From Pedobacter polysacchareus (GTDB taxonomy: Bacteria; Bacteroidota; Bacteroidia; Sphingobacteriales; Sphingobacteriaceae): a DNA stretch of 64,000 nucleotides. The DNA is taken from positions 124,001-188,000 of the forward strand of contig NZ_JAHYSS010000004.1 of the NCBI RefSeq assembly GCF_019802255.1, given 5' to 3'. This document shows, in pieces, positions 9,569 to 18,532 of the stretch (position 1 is the first letter of the stretch; every line of letters starts with the position of its first letter). The translations under genes were made by a program, and so were the position numbers. The notes beneath the pieces are model-generated. The model did not search any database and had not been told where the DNA came from. It was given only the letters and a program-made list of their open reading frames with translations.

Positions 9569-11140
9569 TTAATTTTTTGCTGCTTCAGGAGCTTTTGGCA
9601 ATTCTTTTCTTGGAATTTGCGCGTCTCGCTGTGCGGTATGGTAGACGAAGGAGGCGACAATCGTGGCCGCTCTTTTTAAGTCTTCTTCTGCCAGGCGGTC
9701 AAAAGTATCCTGATTGCTATGATGTGTGCGGGTATTGTAATCCATCGGATCCTGGATGAACTGGAATCCTGGGATGCCCAGGGCATCAAAGGCGAGGTGA
9801 TCTGTACCTCCGGTATTGTTGAGGGTCACTGTTTTTGCACCCAGGTCCTGAAAGGGATTCAGCCATTCCTGAAAAATAGGCGCAGCAGCAGTATTTCCCT
9901 GGGCATAGATTCCTCTGATGGCACCTGTTCCGTTATCAAGGTTATAATAAGCACTGATTTTTTTCTGGTCTTTGGTCAAAGTCATGGTTTTAGGATCACC
10001 GAAGTGTTTGGCTACATAACCTCTGGAACCATGAAGTCCTTGTTCTTCTGAACTCCATAATGCGATTCTGATCGTGCGTTTAGGTTTGAAGTTAATGGTT
10101 TTCAGGATGCGCATGGCCTCCATCATAACCGCAGCACCGGCAGCATTGTCTGTGGCACCGGTAGCGGAATGCCAGGAGTCATAATGCCCGCCAATCATCA
10201 CGACTTCTTCTTTTAGTTTTCGGTCAGTACCTGGAATTTCTGCAATCACGTTATAGCCATTTGGGTCCTGATCGTAGAAGGAGGTTTTAATATCGGCCTC
10301 AATCTCTACTTTTTGTCCGGCACGCAGTAAGCGCAGGATGTGCAGGTAATCTTCGGAAGAGATTTCCAGCTCTGGTGAAACTGCCGGCGCATCCAATGCA
10401 TAGGAAGCACCATTGCTGGTAAAGAAGGTGCCATAGCTGCCCCTGGCATACGTAAGGATCATGCCTACTTGTTCATCCTTCAGGAAACTGGCCATGGCGG
10501 CGCGTGTGGCTCTCATTTTCATCATCTGGGCCATCATATTGTTTGCCGCTCCTGCACGCGGAGAACGCTGCCCCTGGCCTTGTAAATCTGCAGCGGCCAT
10601 TTTGCTCAAAGTGGAATCAGAATGGCGAACTACATCCGGCTGGTAGGAAGGCGCTAAAGGCTGCAGGGTAATCTGGTCAAAGAGCACGATTTTTCCGGCT
10701 AGCTTTCCTTTGTAGGGAGCGAGGTCGGTCACTGTATCCGCTTTGAGCAGGATCACTTCAGATTTTATCGGGCCTTTGGTACCTGGAGTCCAGGCTTTAG
10801 GTGCGCCAATAATTGCATGATAGTAAGGAAGGGTGGTCGCTGCATAGTATTTGTCGATTTGCCAGCCTTTCCCAAATTGACCCCAGGCTTCTAATTGTAC
10901 ATTTTTTAATCCCCAGGAAGTAAATTGCTGTACGGCCCAGTCCTGCGCACGCTTAAGGCCTGGTGAGTTGGACAATCTCGGCCCTGCCACGTCGGTGATC
11001 TGGAAGGCAATGTCCATAACTTTTGAGTTTTCCAGTCCTTCCTGGCGGATTTTCTGGATCGCTGGCAAGTCTAGCTTTTCCTGTGCAAACAAGGAGATGC
11101 TGAGGCTAATGGCCAGCGCGGTAAGGGTAAATTTTCTCAT
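9569..11140 (-). CDS. Secreted M28-family zinc peptidase
   Basis: An exported amino- or carboxypeptidase of the PGCP/carboxypeptidase Q-like group. Residues 1-19 form a signal peptide ending SLFAQ. A PA-like insert occupies about 125-290. The M28 metal and catalytic residues are visible: His319 and Asp321 (GGHYDSWHSATGATDNA), Asp331, Glu365/Glu366 (SSEEQGLHGSRG), Asp402 (YNLDNGTG) and His473 or His474 near the C-terminus (TRTHHSNQDTFDRL). The 523 residues look complete. It is a single gene with its own terminator; substrate specificity is not predictable. Confidence 0.93.
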   Translation of the reverse strand: MRKFTLTALAISLSISLFAQEKLDLPAIQKIRQEGLENSKVMDIAFQITDVAGPRLSNSPGLKRAQDWAVQQFTSWGLKNVQLEAWGQFGKGWQIDKYYAATTLPYYHAIIGAPKAWTPGTKGPIKSEVILLKADTVTDLAPYKGKLAGKIVLFDQITLQPLAPSYQPDVVRHSDSTLSKMAAADLQGQGQRSPRAGAANNMMAQMMKMRATRAAMASFLKDEQVGMILTYARGSYGTFFTSNGASYALDAPAVSPELEISSEDYLHILRLLRAGQKVEIEADIKTSFYDQDPNGYNVIAEIPGTDRKLKEEVVMIGGHYDSWHSATGATDNAAGAAVMMEAMRILKTINFKPKRTIRIALWSSEEQGLHGSRGYVAKHFGDPKTMTLTKDQKKISAYYNLDNGTGAIRGIYAQGNTAAAPIFQEWLNPFQDLGAKTVTLNNTGGTDHLAFDALGIPGFQFIQDPMDYNTRTHHSNQDTFDRLAEEDLKRAATIVASFVYHTAQRDAQIPRKELPKAPEAAKN

Positions 11141-11358
11141 ATAATAAGGTTCTTTTGGTCTGTTTGATTACCTGAATTTACAGGAAAAGACAATGGCTTG
11201 TATTTTTTTAGCCAAATTATTACAGCAGGGGGGCTTGTAAAAAAAAAAGGGCGGTACTAGACCACCATTTTCTGACATTAAGTAAACTAAAAACTATATT
11301 TTTCCCTTTCGGATGGTGAGGTTTATAGCCGATCCTAACAGGAGATCTGGAATTTCTT

Positions 11359-11562
11359 TTATTTGAAAGAAATGCTGCTTACCTGTGCAATTCCTTTTAC
11401 GGAAGTGTTGGCTTTTGCGGCGATTTCTTCATCTTGTGCATGGCTAATGCTAGTAGCAATGGTCAGCACCATCATCATGAATACAGGTACCAATAACAAT
11501 AAGAATGGAGATACATTTGCTAATCTTTTCATGATGTTTGTATTTATAGATGCAGTTTTCAT
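11359..11562 (-). CDS. Small hypothetical secreted or membrane peptide
   Basis: A 67-residue frame I cannot assign to a family. Residues 11-35 are strongly hydrophobic (VSPFLLLLVPVFMMMVLTI) and followed by ATSISHAQD, which looks like a signal-peptidase I site. The mature part would be only about 25 residues. The start used here is MKTASINTN; an in-frame ATG 24 nt upstream (11586) is also possible. The opposite strand has a frame of similar size over the same bases, so coding status is uncertain. It lies alone between the M28 peptidase and the LytS-type kinase. Confidence 0.45.
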   Translation of the reverse strand: MKTASINTNIMKRLANVSPFLLLLVPVFMMMVLTIATSISHAQDEEIAAKANTSVKGIAQVSSISFK

Positions 11563-11787
11563 AATTGTTTCGTTTTGATGAAACAAATAGAATAAAATAA
11601 AAAATACTGCTAAAATCTTTTAGACCAAGCACATATTATCCTAGATAAACGCCTGTTTAAGCAAGTTTTGTGATTGATTGCCTGATTTGCCGATTTGGTA
11701 GAAAAATAATGCCCGTTCGTCGAAAGGAATTACCTAAAACACCGAAAAAAATATACTTTAGACGTATTAAGTAACTAAAATTTCTGA

Positions 11788-12816
11788 ATGAAAAACAAAG
11801 GGCCTCTTATTGTACATCTGATTTTTTGGTCGTTCATTATATTTCTGCTGGTATTGAGTGTACTCTTTTCTAAAGAACCTCAGACTGTATATACGATCGC
11901 TGTTAATTTTGGATATTCCGGGCTGATCAATATTTCCATTTTTTACATCAACTATACCTTACTGATTCCTTTACTGGTGAAGGAGCAGAAGAAGTATGGC
12001 CTTTACATGGGTGCGATCTTATTGCTGATTGTGGTGATGAGTGCGATTAAAACGGTATTGGCAAGTTTAAATGCAGACATCGTATTGCTGGTGAGCGATG
12101 GGGGTAGAAGGGAATTTGTAACGCTGGGCAAATATGCATTAGCGGCTGTATTTACTTCCGGATTTTTTATTGTAGTCAGTTCCCTGCTTAAATTCGGGAT
12201 CGACTGGTTTGGGAATGAACGCATTCAAAGGGATCTGGAATCTGAGAAGAAAGAGATGGAACTTCAGTTTTTGAAGTCTCAGCTGAATCCTCATTTTTTA
12301 TTCAATTCCCTGAATAATATTTATTCCCTGGCTTATCAGAAGTCGGATAAAACAGCAGATGCCATCATGAAACTTTCAGAGATCATGAGGTACATGATTT
12401 ATGAAAGTAATGACAGCTGGGTATCCCTCAGTAAAGAAATTGAATACCTGCACAGTTATATAGAACTGCAGAAACTGAGGTTCAGAGATGGTGCTGCAGT
12501 AGAGTTTCAGCTGAATGGCGAGATTGATGACCAGCAGATTGTTCCCCTCATTTTAATCTCTTTTGTGGAGAATGCATTTAAGCATGGGGTGGCCAATGAT
12601 CCCAAAGATCCAATTAAGATCAACATCATTGCCAATCAAAAGATCCTGCATTTCAGTATCACCAATAAGAAAAACCAACACAATAAGGATGAGGTAGGGG
12701 GCGTAGGCCTAAACAATGTAGAACGTAGGTTACAATTGTTATATCCTGACAGATATAAATTAAATATTGTAAATTCGGCTACCCATTACACGAGTGAATT
12801 AATGCTAGATTTATGA
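11788..12816 (+). CDS. LytS/YehU-type sensor histidine kinase
   Basis: A membrane sensor kinase of the His_kinase (PF06580) group. About four transmembrane helices fill residues 1-135. The phosphoacceptor is His169 in the typical LKSQLNPHFLFNSLNNI motif. The ATPase part has VPLILISFVENAFKHG (N box) and VGGVGLNNVERRLQLLYP. The stop overlaps the ATG of the LytTR regulator by 4 bp, so the two form a cognate pair. The signal is unknown; such pairs are common in Bacteroidota without extracellular sensor domains. Confidence 0.95.
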   Translation: MKNKGPLIVHLIFWSFIIFLLVLSVLFSKEPQTVYTIAVNFGYSGLINISIFYINYTLLIPLLVKEQKKYGLYMGAILLLIVVMSAIKTVLASLNADIVLLVSDGGRREFVTLGKYALAAVFTSGFFIVVSSLLKFGIDWFGNERIQRDLESEKKEMELQFLKSQLNPHFLFNSLNNIYSLAYQKSDKTADAIMKLSEIMRYMIYESNDSWVSLSKEIEYLHSYIELQKLRFRDGAAVEFQLNGEIDDQQIVPLILISFVENAFKHGVANDPKDPIKINIIANQKILHFSITNKKNQHNKDEVGGVGLNNVERRLQLLYPDRYKLNIVNSATHYTSELMLDL

Positions 12817-13571
12817 CAAAGTTAAGATGTATAGCAGTCGATGATGAACCATTGGCGCTGGATATTATAGAAGATTACGTGTCTAAAGTACCATTCTTAG
12901 AATTGGTCAAAAGAACAGAAAATGCGATTGAAGCCTTACAATTGGTACAGGCAGGTGGAATTGATCTGGTATTCCTGGACATTCAAATGCCTGAGCTTAC
13001 CGGAATTCAGTTTCTCAAAATTGCGAATGGTAAATCTAATTATATCCTGACTACCGCTTACTCTCAATATGCCTTAGAAAGTTACGATCTGAATGTTTCC
13101 GATTACCTGCTGAAACCGATTGCGTTCGACAGGTTCTATAAAGCGGTAGAAAAAGTACATAACCAACAGCAGAAAGCGGTGGAGCAGAGTCCTCCTCCAG
13201 CCCCTGTAATTGCTGCTCCAGTGGCAGCGCCAGCACCTACTGCACATCCGGTACAGGATTTTATCTTTGTGAAAACAGAGCATAAAATCCAGAAGATTCA
13301 GCTGGATGACATTCTTTATATCGAAGGCTTAAAAGATTATATCTCTATTTATACCAAGGCAGAAAGGGTGATTACCCTGCAAAATATGAAGAAGATGGAA
13401 GAAACCCTGCCGAGCAGTCAGTTTATCCGAGTGCATAAATCTTACATCATCTCCCTGGATAAAATTGAAAGTATTGAGCGCAGCAGAATTACCATTTTCG
13501 GTAAGGTCATCCCAATTGGAGATACTTATCGTGATGAGTTTTTCAAGCGTATCGACAACAAGAACATTTAG
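12813..13571 (+). CDS. LytTR-family response regulator
   Basis: A two-domain regulator: receiver with phospho-acceptor Asp56 (LVFLDIQMPELTG) and acidic pair Asp10-Asp11, then a Pro/Ala-rich linker (about residues 125-150), then a LytTR DNA-binding domain (150-250, including FIRVHKSYIISLDKIESI). LytTR proteins bind direct repeats with a beta-strand fold. It is translationally coupled to the histidine kinase upstream. The Pro/Ala linker is longer than usual. Targets cannot be inferred from the neighbourhood. Confidence 0.95.
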   Translation: MTKLRCIAVDDEPLALDIIEDYVSKVPFLELVKRTENAIEALQLVQAGGIDLVFLDIQMPELTGIQFLKIANGKSNYILTTAYSQYALESYDLNVSDYLLKPIAFDRFYKAVEKVHNQQQKAVEQSPPPAPVIAAPVAAPAPTAHPVQDFIFVKTEHKIQKIQLDDILYIEGLKDYISIYTKAERVITLQNMKKMEETLPSSQFIRVHKSYIISLDKIESIERSRITIFGKVIPIGDTYRDEFFKRIDNKNI

Positions 13572-13596
13572 AATTACCGAATATTTTCAGGAAAGG

Positions 13597-14331
13597 CTAT
13601 TGGCCCAATTTGTGGCGAATGGCCTTTTCTGCTTCCTGAGTTACCTCCTCAGGACCTTTACCTGCAGGCTCTATTGGCGTTAATACGGTCCATCGGATCT
13701 TTTCCCCAAAGCTTAATGGATAACTTCCATATTGTACCAGTTTCCATGAATTCTCAATTGCAATAGGCACAATCAGTGCATTCGGCACCTTTTTAAGTAA
13801 AGTGGCAATACCACCTACATGAAAGGGTTTCAGGAGTCCGTCTTTAGAACGGGTACCTTCTGGAAAGATCATTGCCGACCAGTTGTTTGCTTTCATGCGT
13901 TCTCCCAGTTTGATGATTTCTCCAACCGCTTGCTTGCTGTCTTTACGGTTGATATTGGCACCACCACCGTGTTTCAGGTTGAAAGAGATGGAAGGAATGC
14001 CTTTGGTCAGTTCAATTTTAGAAATAAACTTGACATGGTATTTCCTTAAAAACCAGATCAGTCCCGGAATGTCATACATACTTTGGTGATTGGCAATGAA
14101 GATGATCGGGCGGTCTGTGGGCAGGTCCTGGGTATTAATGAAGTTAATGGAAGCACCCATAAACAGGTCACAGTAGGTGAGGCAGAAATTCAGTGCATCT
14201 ACGGAAGCTTTATGTGCTTTATAGCCAAAAACATGGAAACAAATCCATTGAACTGGCTGAAAAATAAGCAGGCTGAGTAGAAATAATATATAAAATATCG
14301 GGCTGAAAATATATCCTAAGAACTTATTCAT
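13597..14331 (-). CDS. plsC: 1-acyl-sn-glycerol-3-phosphate acyltransferase
   Basis: Makes phosphatidic acid from lysophosphatidic acid and an acyl donor at the inner membrane. A hydrophobic N-terminal anchor (about residues 5-35) precedes the catalytic HX4D motif NHQSMYD (His82, Asp87), and the glycerophosphate-binding FPEGTRS is at about 156-162. The length of 244 residues is normal. It is convergent with the LytTR gene and lies 17 nt after the Nudix gene on the same strand. Confidence 0.92.
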   Translation of the reverse strand: MNKFLGYIFSPIFYILFLLSLLIFQPVQWICFHVFGYKAHKASVDALNFCLTYCDLFMGASINFINTQDLPTDRPIIFIANHQSMYDIPGLIWFLRKYHVKFISKIELTKGIPSISFNLKHGGGANINRKDSKQAVGEIIKLGERMKANNWSAMIFPEGTRSKDGLLKPFHVGGIATLLKKVPNALIVPIAIENSWKLVQYGSYPLSFGEKIRWTVLTPIEPAGKGPEEVTQEAEKAIRHKLGQ

Positions 14332-14348
14332 AAAGGGCTATGGTATCG

Positions 14349-14903
14349 TTAAATATGAGTTTCCTGTAAAAGTATTTTGGTTTTAAGAATGGCGGCAACG
14401 CTCATGCTATCGGTAATTTCACCGCTTAAGACCATTTGATAGGCGGCTTCGAAAGGAAGTTTCTTGATTTGAAGCTGTTCTGTCTCTTCGGGTTCAGATT
14501 CGCCAAATTTGAGGCCTCGGGCGATATAGATGATGGCCAGTTCATCGCTCACAGAATTGGATAAATGCATGCGCTGGATTTCTTCCCAATGGGCAGCGAT
14601 AATGCCGGTTTCTTCCGCGAGTTCGCGCTTTGCGCTGTCTAGAGGATCGGCATCTAGTGGGCCTCCACCTTCAGGAATTTCCCAGCTATAAGCTTTCATA
14701 GGAAAGCGGTATTGTCCAACAAGCCAGGTGTTCAATTGATCATCTAAAGGAAGGATACCTATAGCGTAGTTTTTAAAATGTACTTCGCCATATATTCCTT
14801 TGCCTCCAGATGGATTGAGCACCTGGTGTTCTGTTAATCCGATCCAGTTATTTTCATAGACCTTTCGGCTTTCCAGAGTGGTCCAGGGATTTTTTTCTTC
14901 CAT
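14349..14903 (-). CDS. Nudix hydrolase (ADP-ribose pyrophosphatase-like)
   Basis: Hydrolyses nucleoside diphosphates linked to another moiety; the layout (N-terminal strand domain, then Nudix box) resembles ADP-sugar pyrophosphatases. The catalytic half of the Nudix box is intact (RELAEETGI, residues 93-101), as is Gly79. The first Glu of the GX5E element is replaced by Ala85. That residue is structural rather than the main metal ligand, so activity is likely kept. A TATATTTG -7 box lies 5 nt upstream of the ATG, in the 14-nt gap to the receptor gene, so it has its own promoter and perhaps a near-leaderless mRNA. Confidence 0.9.
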   Translation of the reverse strand: MEEKNPWTTLESRKVYENNWIGLTEHQVLNPSGGKGIYGEVHFKNYAIGILPLDDQLNTWLVGQYRFPMKAYSWEIPEGGGPLDADPLDSAKRELAEETGIIAAHWEEIQRMHLSNSVSDELAIIYIARGLKFGESEPEETEQLQIKKLPFEAAYQMVLSGEITDSMSVAAILKTKILLQETHI

Positions 14904-14908
14904 GGACG

Positions 14909-14916
14909 CAAATATA
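14909..14916 (-). promoter_or_regulatory. -7 box (TATATTTG) directly before the Nudix start
   Basis: An exact TAnnTTTG match on the minus strand ending 5 nt before the ATG. Transcription would begin at or just before the start codon. Confidence 0.5.
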
Positions 14917-14917
14917 C

Positions 14918-17410
14918 TTAAAATGACTCTTCATCGGAACGCATTTCCGACTGGTCAGGTTTTTTGCCTTTTTTGGACTTGAAATCAGTTTTTCCGAAAC
15001 GGTAAGAGTAGGTAATGTTACCCATCGTTCCCTGCATGTAACGTTTGAAATCGGTAATAGAGTTGTTGGTGCTGGTGGTCATGCTCCAGGCACGGGTATT
15101 GAAAATATCCCTTACATTCAGACTTAAAGATGATTTCTTGTTTTTAAAGTCGTATTTAGCACCGGCATCCACACCATACATGGCATTTCTGGTTCCCTGT
15201 GCCATCACCTGACGTGCACGATAATCTCCTTTTAGCTGTAACGTAATCCCATAAGGCAATACGAAGTTGTTAGTTAAATTGGCATTCCAGGTAAAACCAG
15301 AGTTTTCTATGATTCCAAATGCAGGAACACCGTTGATTTTACTCTGGTATAAATTGGCATTGGCCGTGAAATTCCATGCTTTAACCACGTCAAATCTACC
15401 GATTAACTCTAGTCCGCTGGAGATTTCTTTGGTTAAGTTTTCAGGAGTGGTAATGGTAATTCCATTATCATCAGGTTCTGTTCTGATCCTTTGGATCACA
15501 TCATTTGTTTGACGCATGTAAGCGGTAGAAATGAAAGTTACCTTTGGCCAGAATTTGCTGTAGCTCAGTTCAAAGGCATGTACATCCTCCGGCTTAAGGT
15601 TAGGATTCCCCTGACGGTAGTTTAATGGGTCTGAAACATCAAGGAAAGGATTGGTATCCCAGCCTCTCGGTCTGTTTACCCTTCTGCTATAGCTCAGCTG
15701 TACCTGCTGTTCTTTTTCTAGTTTTTGTGTTAAGAAGATACTTGGATATAACCTGGTGTAAGCTACTTTTCCAGGGATATAACTCAGTTGGCCAGCAGTG
15801 TTGTATACGCCTAATTTAGTATCTAATGTCGCATCTTCCGCTCTCAACCCTACCTGATAACCGAAGTTTTTAACGCTGTTCTGGTAGTTGGCATAAATAG
15901 CATGTACCTGATCCTTACTGTTAAAATCATTGGTTAAATCCAAATTTGGCCGGTATCCTTCCACATTGTTGTGGTAGGTTTCGGAGAAGGTACTGTTTTC
16001 TGCAATGCGAATCTGACTGCGGTAACCGGCTTCCAGTTTTCCTGTTTTTCCTATAGGCAGTGTATAATCCGTTTGTGCGTTATAATTTCTGTTGAGGCCG
16101 CTTCCATCGTTACGGATCAATTCCGGACGCTGACTAACCGGAACACCATCTACGTTATAAATATCCGTATTGTAGAGTTGTAGGTTGTCATTGGTTCCCT
16201 CAGAAAAACTCAGGTTAAAGGTGATTTCTTCTCTTGGTTTTTTGAATTTATGGCTGTAATCCAGGTTTAGGTCATAACTACCGCCAGATCCCAGGTTGGA
16301 ATTTACTCTGTTGCTCAGTTCCACAGGCTGATTCAGCGCGTTTAACTTATTGATGTTCAGAAACTCGTTTCTATCGTTGTCTCTCAGGTTAAAACCTGCA
16401 GCAAAGCTCAGCATGTCTTTATCTGTCAGGTAATAATCCAGACCTGCTTTCGCATTGTGTCCTTTATCTAAAGATTCTGAAATCGTATTCTGATTGGCAA
16501 AGGCAATTGGGGAGCTAGAATTCAGGTAGCTGATGTTGTTATAACCACCACCATTTCTGTTGCCATAGCGATAACTGTAATTTCCATAAAGGTTTACTTT
16601 GCTGTTCTGGAAGCTTAAGCTGGTACTCGCATTGTAATTGTCGCGGTTTCCGGCAGTTAAAGCCAGGTTTCCGTTTAGTCCTAATTTCTTGTTTTTCTTT
16701 AACACGATATTGATGATCCCTGATTGGCCTTCCGCATCATATTTCGCAGATGGGTTGGTGATCAGTTCGACACTTTCAATAGAGCTTGCCGGAATAGACT
16801 GCAGGATTTGCGCCACATTTCCGCCAGCAATCAGCGAAGGTTTTCCGTCGATCAGTACTTTAACCCCCGTAGAACCTCTTAAGCTTACATTTCCTTCGAT
16901 GTCTGTGGTAACAGAAGGTACGTTTTGTAAAAGATCGGAAGCCGAGCCACCCTCACTTACTAAACTTTGGTCCACGGAGAATATTTTCTTATCCACGCCC
17001 AATTGTATGGTGCTTTTTGGTGCGGTAATCGTTACCTCATTCAAGGCTGTTCCTTTGGCAGTGCCCATTTTGATGGTGCCCAGGTTGATGTTATTGACTG
17101 TGCCATTGATCGAGATGGAGTCGCGAACCATGGTTTGGTAACCGACATAACTCAGTTTAAAGGTAAAAACTCCTTTTGGCAAGCCTACCATGGATAAATT
17201 TCCGTTGATATCAGTTTGGACACCTTTTACCAGTGCTTTGGTTTTCCTGTTGAGGATAACGGCCGTGGCAAATGGAATGGTTTCATTGGTTTTTGCATCT
17301 ACTACTTTTGCGGTAATCTTACCGTCGCCGGTAGTCTGAGCATTAAGTTTTACAGTTGTAATACAAATTGCAAGGGCTAAAAATAGTACTTTGTGTAACG
17401 GATTCTTCAT
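14918..17410 (-). CDS. Outer-membrane beta-barrel receptor (TonB-dependent, OMP_b-brl-like)
   Basis: An outer-membrane transporter or receptor. A signal peptide (1-24) is followed by a carboxypeptidase-like regulatory domain (about 30-115, KVVDAKTNETIPFATAVILN), a plug domain (about 130-235, ending VELITNPSAKYDAEGQSGII) and a barrel of the OMP_b-brl/PF14905 kind to the C-terminus. The plug carries VDQSLVSEGGSASDLLQNVP. There is no SusD partner or sigma factor next to it, and the protein ends in a charged Lys/Asp/Ser-rich tail instead of a terminal aromatic residue. Substrate unknown. Confidence 0.9.
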   Translation of the reverse strand: MKNPLHKVLFLALAICITTVKLNAQTTGDGKITAKVVDAKTNETIPFATAVILNRKTKALVKGVQTDINGNLSMVGLPKGVFTFKLSYVGYQTMVRDSISINGTVNNINLGTIKMGTAKGTALNEVTITAPKSTIQLGVDKKIFSVDQSLVSEGGSASDLLQNVPSVTTDIEGNVSLRGSTGVKVLIDGKPSLIAGGNVAQILQSIPASSIESVELITNPSAKYDAEGQSGIINIVLKKNKKLGLNGNLALTAGNRDNYNASTSLSFQNSKVNLYGNYSYRYGNRNGGGYNNISYLNSSSPIAFANQNTISESLDKGHNAKAGLDYYLTDKDMLSFAAGFNLRDNDRNEFLNINKLNALNQPVELSNRVNSNLGSGGSYDLNLDYSHKFKKPREEITFNLSFSEGTNDNLQLYNTDIYNVDGVPVSQRPELIRNDGSGLNRNYNAQTDYTLPIGKTGKLEAGYRSQIRIAENSTFSETYHNNVEGYRPNLDLTNDFNSKDQVHAIYANYQNSVKNFGYQVGLRAEDATLDTKLGVYNTAGQLSYIPGKVAYTRLYPSIFLTQKLEKEQQVQLSYSRRVNRPRGWDTNPFLDVSDPLNYRQGNPNLKPEDVHAFELSYSKFWPKVTFISTAYMRQTNDVIQRIRTEPDDNGITITTPENLTKEISSGLELIGRFDVVKAWNFTANANLYQSKINGVPAFGIIENSGFTWNANLTNNFVLPYGITLQLKGDYRARQVMAQGTRNAMYGVDAGAKYDFKNKKSSLSLNVRDIFNTRAWSMTTSTNNSITDFKRYMQGTMGNITYSYRFGKTDFKSKKGKKPDQSEMRSDEESF

Positions 17411-17509
17411 CGGAACTTTCTCTCTTAGTTTTGGTGTTGTTTAGGATGGACAAAGAAAGGGGCCCGAAGTTTAAAAAGGGAGTCGTAACTATTTTATTAC
17501 AGCTTAAAT

Positions 17510-18109
17510 ATGGTAAATTACAGTAATATTTTTGATAGCGATGGGATCAGCTATGCGGCCTATCGGGAATTGATAGATCAGCTGCTGCTGGAAAAGAAGA
17601 CAACGGGCGAAGATGATTCGGAAGCCATGTTGCATTATACGAAGATGAATGTGCAGAGAATGAGTCGGGTAGATAAAACGGTGGCGTTAAATGCAGACCT
17701 TTTAGAAGCCTTGAAAAACCTTAAAAAAAACTATCGTTTCCTGGTGATCTCTGAAGGATGGTGTGGTGATGCGGCACAAATTGTCCCGGTTTTTAATAAA
17801 ATTGCGACCGCTTTCCCGGAAAAAATAAACTTAAAATTTGTTTTGCGAGATCAGCATTTACCATTGATAGATGCACATCTGACGAATGGTGGCAGAGCGA
17901 TTCCGGTATTACTGATTTTGGATGAGGCTGGACAGGTGGTTTGTAAATGGGGACCTCGGCCGAAAGTGCTGCAAACTTTATTAAAGGAATGGAAGAATGC
18001 CAGCACGGATATGCTGCGGATCGCCGAACAGCTCCATGGCTGGTATGCCAAAGATAAAACGCAAAGCACACATCAGGAACTTCGCGAAGTGATTCAACAG
18101 TTAGATTAA
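17510..18109 (+). CDS. Thioredoxin-family protein with a single active-site cysteine
   Basis: A cytosolic protein of about 199 residues (no signal peptide) resembling the Thioredoxin_9 group. The active-site position reads SEGWCGDAAQ, with Cys85 present but the second cysteine of CxxC replaced by Ala88. The cis-proline region is visible as GGRAIPVLLILD. With one cysteine it cannot form the classical disulfide, so a monothiol or bacillithiol/thiol-transfer role is possible. It is divergent from the receptor gene and convergent with clpS. Confidence 0.85.
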   Translation: MVNYSNIFDSDGISYAAYRELIDQLLLEKKTTGEDDSEAMLHYTKMNVQRMSRVDKTVALNADLLEALKNLKKNYRFLVISEGWCGDAAQIVPVFNKIATAFPEKINLKFVLRDQHLPLIDAHLTNGGRAIPVLLILDEAGQVVCKWGPRPKVLQTLLKEWKNASTDMLRIAEQLHGWYAKDKTQSTHQELREVIQQLD

Positions 18110-18173
18110 ATCGACACTAAAAGGCCTGTGAAATAGGTCTTATACCGGATCAAAAGAAACAATAAGGGAGGTT

Positions 18174-18455
18174 TTAGTCGACAGTAACGGTTAAACCTTC
18201 CTGTTGTAAGATTTTACGGTAAACTTCCATTTCCGTGAAGGAACCTTCCAATACCGCACATTTTCCTTTGTTATGGACTTCCATAGCAATTTTCTCTGCC
18301 TGGCTTTCTGAGTAATCCAGGTATTTCATCATACAGTAAATGACATGGTCGAATGTGTTTACATCATCATTCCAAAGGATCAGCCGATGGACGGTTTTTA
18401 ATGAGGTTAAGATCTCTTCTAATGTAAAGGTTTCTTCTTTTGTTTCTGTTGACAT
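18174..18455 (-). CDS. clpS: ATP-dependent Clp protease adaptor ClpS
   Basis: An adaptor that delivers N-degron substrates to ClpAP/ClpCP. The conserved core ILWNDDVNTFDHVI, the MMKYLDYSESQAEKIAMEVH helix and GKCAVLEG are present. A longer in-frame ORF starts 93 nt upstream and would add 31 AT-rich residues overlapping fabH; the ATG at 18455 gives a normal 93-residue protein. A TATTTTTG -7 box ends 4 nt before this ATG, which supports this start and a near-leaderless mRNA. Confidence 0.94.
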   Translation of the reverse strand: MSTETKEETFTLEEILTSLKTVHRLILWNDDVNTFDHVIYCMMKYLDYSESQAEKIAMEVHNKGKCAVLEGSFTEMEVYRKILQQEGLTVTVD

Positions 18456-18459
18456 CTTA

Positions 18460-18467
18460 CAAAAATA
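18460..18467 (-). promoter_or_regulatory. -7 box (TATTTTTG) directly before clpS
   Basis: An exact TAnnTTTG match ending 4 nt before the clpS ATG; the stretch TTTGTAAGATG is identical to that before sdaA. Confidence 0.5.
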
Positions 18468-18532
18468 AGCTAATTTCAAAATAATGTTGTAGTTAAAGTT
18501 TATTTTGCTTAAAATTTGTATTAAATCCAAAT

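Noticed and set aside
11363..11578. Plus-strand ORF of 71 codons over the small minus-strand peptide
   Set aside because: It has no signal-peptide pattern or ribosome-binding site and mirrors the hydrophobic codons of the minus strand; the minus frame looks more like a protein, though neither is certain.
16638..17141. Antisense ORF of 167 codons inside the outer-membrane receptor gene
   Set aside because: It lies wholly opposite a well-supported gene and its Pro/Ser-rich translation is typical of a frame shadow.
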